From contig NZ_JABCPZ010000009.1 in NCBI RefSeq assembly GCF_013283785.1, positions 39,243 to 103,242 on the forward strand: 64,000 bases of DNA, given 5' to 3'. Source of the stretch: Nonomuraea antri (lineage in GTDB: Bacteria > Actinomycetota > Actinomycetes > Streptosporangiales > Streptosporangiaceae). Made by a program: the position numbers and the translations under genes. Position 1 is the stretch's first letter. The number at the start of each line of letters is the position of its first letter. Of this stretch, positions 59,987 to 64,000 are shown in pieces. Below the pieces are notes generated by a model. It worked only from the letters and a program-made list of their open reading frames with translations. It did no database searches and was not told the DNA's origin.

Positions 59987-61054
59987 TCAGCCACGTCGGC
60001 CGTGCCTCCACCCCTGAGACGGAGCCACCGGGCCGTTCTCGACATCCTCCGCGACTTCCTCGTCCCCCGGCGTCGCGACACCGCGGTGTTTCCATCGCTG
60101 GTTCGCCCGGGCCAGTGAGCGTGCGTCGGAGTAGCCGAGGCGATGTGCCAGGGCCGCGCGGCCGGCCGCCTTCATGCGGGCGGCCTCGGCCCGCCGTACT
60201 CCGTCCAGCTCGTGACGCCACCCGGTGCCCAGGTCGGCGAGCCGTCGCTGCAGCGTACGCGGGCTCATCGCCAGCCGCGCGGCCACCTGGGTCAGGGACG
60301 ATCCCGACCCCAGCGACTCCCTCAGCACCTGACGGAACCGATCCAGCCAGGTGGTCGCCGCCGGCGGTCGTGGGAGTGCGTCGGCGTGCCGCCGCAGGAT
60401 GCTCGCCAGCATCGGATCGAATCCCAGGACGGGCAGATTCATGTCGGCCTTGCGTACGGTGACGGCGTCCGCCGGAGCGCCGAAGTGGACGTCGTCCGTT
60501 CCCAGGACGTCGACGAACGCGTCGCGGCGTCGGGGCGCGGCCTGCCGGAAGGAGACCCGCACCGGGTTCACGGGCCGCCCGGTGACCGCCCGGGCCCGGG
60601 TGAACGTGCCCATGAGGCCGAACTGCATCGCCAGCTCGGCGCCGCGGCCTTCGCCGTTGTTGAGATTCACGTGGAAGGTGATGTCCCGCTCGGTTTCCGA
60701 GGCGTACTGGAAATGCCAGTTGGTGCTGACGGTGGGCATGAAGGTTCCCGATATCTCGAATCCCTCCCAGAGCGTCGACGCCGTGATGAACAGGTAGTCG
60801 TACAGCCCGAGTGCGCCGACCCGGTAGTTCCGGACGATCGCCACCGCGGCGTACGGGCTGCCCAGTTCATGCTCGACGAGTTCCCAGATGCGTAGATAGC
60901 GGTCGCTGGCGACCGTGGCGTGGTTCGTTCGCAGCGCCCAGGCCGGGATGTCGGCCTGACCGGCCACGCGGGCCGGGTCCAGGCCGGACGCGGTGATGAC
61001 GAGCCGAGGAAGCAGGACGCAATCGAGTGCGTTCGCCGTCGATGGATCTGACAC
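59987..61054 (-). CDS. AraC-family regulator with arabinose-binding-type N-terminal domain
   Basis: About 355 residues from GTG 61054, with AGGAG nine bases upstream; TTG 61087 is an alternative. The N-terminal 200 residues match the Arabinose_bd domain (VLLPRLVITASGLDPARV, LGLYDYLFITASTLWEGF). The C-terminal HTH_18 has SSLTQVAARLAMSPRTLQRRLADLG and AHRLGYSDARSLARANQRWKHRG. It is in an operon with the VOC gene downstream. The inducer is unknown; this branch includes OruR and ArgR-like activators of amino-acid or fatty-acid metabolism. Confidence 0.9.
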   Translation of the reverse strand: MSDPSTANALDCVLLPRLVITASGLDPARVAGQADIPAWALRTNHATVASDRYLRIWELVEHELGSPYAAVAIVRNYRVGALGLYDYLFITASTLWEGFEISGTFMPTVSTNWHFQYASETERDITFHVNLNNGEGRGAELAMQFGLMGTFTRARAVTGRPVNPVRVSFRQAAPRRRDAFVDVLGTDDVHFGAPADAVTVRKADMNLPVLGFDPMLASILRRHADALPRPPAATTWLDRFRQVLRESLGSGSSLTQVAARLAMSPRTLQRRLADLGTGWRHELDGVRRAEAARMKAAGRAALAHRLGYSDARSLARANQRWKHRGVATPGDEEVAEDVENGPVAPSQGWRHGRRG

Positions 61055-61165
61055 CCTGAACCGCTCCTGGGTTCCGATGCCGGACAAGGATTCCCCGCCG
61101 GTGCGCGGAGACGGCCGACCAGGGCCGGCGGCAGCGGTGCGCGCCGGATGGTCGTCGCGCTCACC

Positions 61166-61204
61166 TCATGAGCTGGTCGTGGAGCCCTTCGTCCTGGTCG
61201 ACAT
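61166..61204 (-). CDS. Possible 12-codon ORF upstream of the AraC gene
   Basis: ATG 61204 preceded by AAGGA encodes MSTRTKGSTTSS. It lies 112 bp before the AraC start. It may be a leader peptide or chance. The remainder of 61055-61400 holds no gene I can support. Confidence 0.25.
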   Translation of the reverse strand: MSTRTKGSTTSS

Positions 61205-61409
61205 GGCGTCCTTCTTTCGAGGTTCACGCGGATGCCGTTGTGCGCGCTCAGCATCGCGAGCGGCGCATTCAGAATTGCTGCAGAAAATCTGCGCCGGTAT
61301 CACGGCGCTCTCGATGCGGCAGCAGCCTCGATGACGACCAGGCGTTGTGACGTTGTGGCGCTGGGCGCGTTCGCGCGCGCTCTGCGGAGAGGCGGGCGCT
61401 TCCCGGGCG

Positions 61410-61465
61410 CTAGCACCGCTAGACAAATGAGCGCCGATAAACTAGCGTCGCTAACACTTCTAGCG
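61410..61465. promoter_or_regulatory. Cluster of CTAG/TAGCG dyads upstream of the chimeric kinase gene
   Basis: Three inverted repeats: CTAG-CACCG-CTAG (61410-61422), TAGCG-T-CGCTA (61443-61453) and CGCTA-ACACTTC-TAGCG (61449-61465). A possible promoter, TAGACA (61420-61425) and TAGCGT (61443-61448) with 17 bp between, overlaps them. CTAG is rare in such genomes, so the cluster is unlikely to be chance. A TetR-type operator is the best guess. Confidence 0.6.
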
Positions 61466-61559
61466 ACGATCGAAGAAGTGGTCCGCGGGCGGTGGCACGC
61501 TCGGCGTCCACGGCCTCGCCGTCGTTCTCATCCGGTGAGAGCTCGAAAGGGAGACGACG

Positions 61560-62810
61560 ATGATGAAGCTCAACGAACTACGCGGTGTTATTGAGGGACG
61601 CGTGCTCCTGCCCGAGGACGACGGCTTCGCGCAGGCCGCCACCGCATGGAACCTGACCGTCAGGCAGCCGGTGGCGCTGGCCGCCGGGGTGCTGCTGGTC
61701 GTGCGCGGCCGCTTCCCGGCGACGGCGCTGCTGGTGCTGGTGTGCGTCGGCATCGCCGTGTGGGGGGTCGGCGGCACCGGCTACGCGGCCTGGCATTTCT
61801 ACTCGATCCTGATCCTGGTGCACACCGTCGCCGGCGCCGCGGAACTCCGTACGAGACGCGGGGCGGGCGGTCTCGCCGCGGTGCTGATCGCGTACGTGTT
61901 CGTGCAGCTCTACCAGCCCGGCGACCCGGCCGAGGTGGTGATCGGCGCGATCTTCATCGGCGTCGCCTACCTCAGCGGCATCCTGCTGCGTCAGCAGACC
62001 GAGCAGACCAAACGCCTGGCCGGGCAGGCCGCCCGGCTGGAGGCCGAGCGCGAGGAACGGGCCAGGCAGGCCGTCGCGGACGAACGCGCCAGGATCGCCA
62101 GGGAGTTGCACGACATCGTCTCGCACAATGTGAGCCTGATGACGCTGCAGGCCGGCGCGGTCCGGACGATGCTCGGCCAGGAGGCGCCACGCGAGCGCGA
62201 CCTGCTGCTCAACGTGGAGCGCGCGGGCCGCGAGGCGGTGGAGGAACTGCGGCTCATGCTGGGCATGTTGCGCGATCCCGGCGGGACGGGGGTCCAGCCG
62301 TCCCTGGCCGGGCTGGAGCATCTGGACGCGCTGGTGGGGCAGGTCAGGGAGGCCGGCGTGGCGGTCGGCGTCGAGGTACGTGGCCGGCCGCGGCCGCTGC
62401 CGCCCGGGCTCGACCAGTCGGCGTACCGGGTGGTGCAGGAGTCGCTGACCAACGCGCTCAAGCACGCCCGTGCGAGCCGCATCGACATCACGGTGACGCA
62501 CGCGCCCGGCGCGCTGACGCTGGAGATCGTCAACGACGGCACGACCGACAGCCCCGGCGACCCCGCCTGGCCCGACGACGCCCACCACGGCCGCAAAAGC
62601 GGTCACGGCGGTCATCACGGCGGTGATGGCGGCGGTCACGGCGAAGGTGATGGCGGCGGTCATGGTGGCGGTCATGGTGGCGGTCATGGTGGCGGTCATG
62701 GGCTGGTCGGGATGCGGGAGCGGGTGGCGATGTTCGGTGGCGAACTGGCCGCCGGGCCCGTGCCCGGCCGGCACGACTTCCGCGTGTGGGCGAGGTTCCC
62801 GCTCCTCTGA
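61560..62810 (+). CDS. Chimeric sensor histidine kinase (NarL-partner, HisKA_3 type) with oxidoreductase-like N-terminus and His/Gly-rich insert
   Basis: A 416-residue protein from ATG 61560, with AAAGGGAG upstream. Residues 1-37 (LRGVIEGRVLLPEDDGFAQA, then ATAWNLTVRQPVA) look like the start of a berberine-bridge-type FAD oxidoreductase, not of a kinase. From about residue 38 it is a kinase membrane region (LAAGVLLVVRGRFPATALLV), apparently missing its first helix, with further helices to residue 142. HisKA_3 is ARIARELHDIVSHNVSLMTL (phospho-His in RELHD). HATPase has NALKHARAS and LEIVNDG, then an insert at residues 342-380 rich in His and Gly before GLVGMRERV. No response regulator follows, though this class nearly always has one next door. 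It may be a remodelled, possibly non-functional, kinase. Confidence 0.85.
   Translation: MMKLNELRGVIEGRVLLPEDDGFAQAATAWNLTVRQPVALAAGVLLVVRGRFPATALLVLVCVGIAVWGVGGTGYAAWHFYSILILVHTVAGAAELRTRRGAGGLAAVLIAYVFVQLYQPGDPAEVVIGAIFIGVAYLSGILLRQQTEQTKRLAGQAARLEAEREERARQAVADERARIARELHDIVSHNVSLMTLQAGAVRTMLGQEAPRERDLLLNVERAGREAVEELRLMLGMLRDPGGTGVQPSLAGLEHLDALVGQVREAGVAVGVEVRGRPRPLPPGLDQSAYRVVQESLTNALKHARASRIDITVTHAPGALTLEIVNDGTTDSPGDPAWPDDAHHGRKSGHGGHHGGDGGGHGEGDGGGHGGGHGGGHGGGHGLVGMRERVAMFGGELAAGPVPGRHDFRVWARFPLL
62650..62699 (+). repeat. 12-bp tandem repeat encoding Gly-Gly-Gly-His in the kinase
   Basis: GGTGGCGGTCAT is repeated about four times, encoding GGGH units, with degenerate copies upstream from 62583. 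It lies in the loop between the N and G boxes of the ATPase domain. Confidence 0.9.
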
Positions 62811-62912
62811 GCCACAACGCATCGCGCAGGTTCCCACTCGTTCGAACCTCGACGTATCGCGCCTCGGCGTATCGCCAAGACGAGGGTTCCGCTCGGCTGA
62901 GCCTCAACGATT
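62793..62912 (+). repeat. Degenerate 35-bp repeats over the kinase stop and downstream DNA
   Basis: 62793-62827 and 62828-62862 are adjacent 35-bp copies (27 of 35 bases identical). A third, weaker copy starts near 62881. The first contains the kinase stop. The rest of 62913-63153 shows no gene I can support, only the ribosome-binding site of the next gene. Confidence 0.7.
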
Positions 62913-63153
62913 TGTGGAGGCGGGGTCGCCCGGGAGGTGGACGACCGCCGCGCGCACCGGTCCCTAGCGTTCATCCCCGAAGGTTCGCCGCCGAAGGAGG
63001 ACGCGAGTGTCACCGCTGCCCGGCCCGGCGCGTCTCCGCCGCCGCGGCACCCGGACAGGGATGTGACCCGAGTCCCCGGCCACGGGCGGGTGGGTGGCGC
63101 CTTCATCGGCAAGACCGCCGGCGCATCCCCAGCATCACGGAAAGAGGACTTCG

Positions 63154-64000
63154 ATGAAAGCGACAGCGTTACTGCTGAGCACGGTCGTGCTCGGCGGGCT
63201 GCTGGCCGCCGCACCCGCATATGCCGCCACACCCGTATATGCCGCCGCCCCATCCGCCACATCGGCGGCCACGTCCGCCACGTCCGCCGCATATGCTGCC
63301 ACGTCGGCCGCCCCGGCAGTGAAGACGGCGGTGGCGAAGGTGAAGGCGTCCCCTGCCAGGCAGTCGGGCGCCTGCCCGACCACGGTCGGTTTCTCCGCCG
63401 TGGTGGCCGCCAAGGGCAAGGGCACCGTCCGCTACCGATGGGTACGCGGCGACGGCAGCAAGAGCGTGGTCAAGAGCTTCCGCGTGAACGGCTCACGCAA
63501 GGTGACGGTGAAGGACCGGCAGACCTTCGACCGCGATGTCACCGGCTGGCAGGCCGTCGAGATCATCGGCAAGAAGGGGTTGTCGGGCAAGGCCCGGTTC
63601 AGCGTCTCGTGCGACGGCCCGCCGCAGGTCTGGGACGTCTCCCGCCCGCTGCCCGCCGACGACGACACGCTCCGCTCGGCCGCCGACGTGGACGTCACCC
63701 CGGCCACCCACACCGGCGTCTGCCCCACCACGGTGACCTTCACCGCGACCCTGCAGGTCTCGCGTACCCCGGCCACGATCCGCTACCAGTGGATCGACGG
63801 CATCACCGGCGAGTCCCAGCCCGAGTCCCTGCACTTCGCGGCCGGCGGGCCGCGCCTGCGCCAGGTCAGCCTGCCGATGACGGTCGCCGGTTCCGCGAAT
63901 GGCTGGAAGGCGATCCGCATCCTGAGCCCCGGAGGGCACGACTCCGGCCGCGCCGCCTACACCGTCACGTGCCGGCCGGGCCCTGTCCCCACCCCCACGG
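63154..64000 (+). CDS. Secreted protein with two homologous disulfide-type beta domains (3' end outside window)
   Basis: ATG 63154, with AAAGAGG upstream, opens a frame that runs past the window end (at least 282 residues). The signal peptide KATALLLSTVVLGGLLAAA ends near AYA. A low-complexity Ala/Thr/Ser linker with YAA and TSA units follows (residues 25-55). Two related domains of about 80 residues follow, each starting CPTTV and ending in a VSC or VTC strand: one with TVRYRWVRGDGS and GWQAVEIIGKKG, one with TIRYQWIDGITG and GWKAIRILSPGG. The paired Cys probably form one disulfide per Ig-like domain. A Pro/Thr-rich stretch (PGPVPTPT) begins at the edge. Function unknown; wall-associated binding protein is a guess. 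Confidence 0.8.
   Translation, partial: MKATALLLSTVVLGGLLAAAPAYAATPVYAAAPSATSAATSATSAAYAATSAAPAVKTAVAKVKASPARQSGACPTTVGFSAVVAAKGKGTVRYRWVRGDGSKSVVKSFRVNGSRKVTVKDRQTFDRDVTGWQAVEIIGKKGLSGKARFSVSCDGPPQVWDVSRPLPADDDTLRSAADVDVTPATHTGVCPTTVTFTATLQVSRTPATIRYQWIDGITGESQPESLHFAAGGPRLRQVSLPMTVAGSANGWKAIRILSPGGHDSGRAAYTVTCRPGPVPTPT

Noticed and set aside
62623..62967. Frame beginning MMAAVTAKVMAAVMVAVM, seemingly a membrane peptide
   Set aside because: Reading-frame echo of the GGTGGCGGTCAT repeat inside the kinase gene; no ribosome-binding site.

Overview
The window is a stretch of high-GC actinobacterial chromosome. Nearly every codon ends in G or C, GTG and TTG starts are common, genes are packed with 4-bp stop/start overlaps, and several promoters look leaderless. 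The mix of GlpF/GlpK/GlpD, ThyX, a fused TrpEG, MmyB-type XRE regulators, DUF5937, DUF4394 and DUF6285 proteins, MctP with a DUF3311 partner, and many secreted proteases fits a filamentous soil actinomycete. A Streptosporangiaceae such as Nonomuraea is my guess; the sequence does not prove it. I see no rRNA, tRNA, CRISPR array, transposase or phage structural gene.

Layout. 1-5.6 kb: the tail of a flavohaemoprotein-type reductase, a double-GNAT protein, an XRE regulator with a BtrH-like protein, a BNR-repeat protein coupled to a MoaD-like protein that lacks the diglycine tail, and thyX. 5.6-8.3 kb: a large secreted M4 metallopeptidase. 8.4-12.6 kb: glycerol utilisation, with glpF-glpK divergent from glpD. 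12.6-16.2 kb: an amidohydrolase and a fused anthranilate synthase preceded by a readable trp attenuator with a Trp-Trp leader peptide. 16.2-21.3 kb: an SDR/TetR pair and a multidomain secreted subtilase. 21.3-30.3 kb: a seven-gene leftward unit (AMP-dependent ligase, FAD monooxygenase, FMN alpha-hydroxyacid oxidase, membrane-anchored P450, cation/proton antiporter, response regulator, histidine kinase) that looks like an unassigned small-molecule pathway. 30.4-33.5 kb: sulfotransferase, APC permease and lipoprotein nucleoside hydrolase. 33.6-37.5 kb: ECF sigma, anti-sigma and ABC ATPase, then an SGNH hydrolase and a DUF4394 protein. 37.5-42.2 kb: CocE-type hydrolase with a WYL regulator, an SDR, and a VOC/carboxymuconolactone-decarboxylase pair. 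42.5-47.9 kb: DUF3311-MctP monocarboxylate uptake, DUF6285, a CPBP protease, and an acyl-CoA dehydrogenase with an aminoglycoside-phosphotransferase-like protein. 48-51 kb: an ABC exporter with a 30-bp palindrome over its start codon and a nearby TetR gene.

51.1-55.8 kb holds the most unusual block: four co-directional genes encoding a coiled-coil protein, a PD-(D/E)XK nuclease with a C-terminal cysteine cluster, a large protein of unknown family, and an SF1-type helicase. The first gene looks leaderless and a hairpin follows the last. It reads as a self-contained nucleic-acid-processing, possibly anti-phage, module.

55.9-64 kb: two orphan proteins, a DUF5937 regulator divergent from an MFS transporter, a VOC protein, an AraC regulator, and a histidine kinase whose N-terminus appears to come from a FAD-dependent oxidoreductase and whose ATPase domain carries a His/Gly-rich insertion. 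The window ends inside a secreted two-domain protein.
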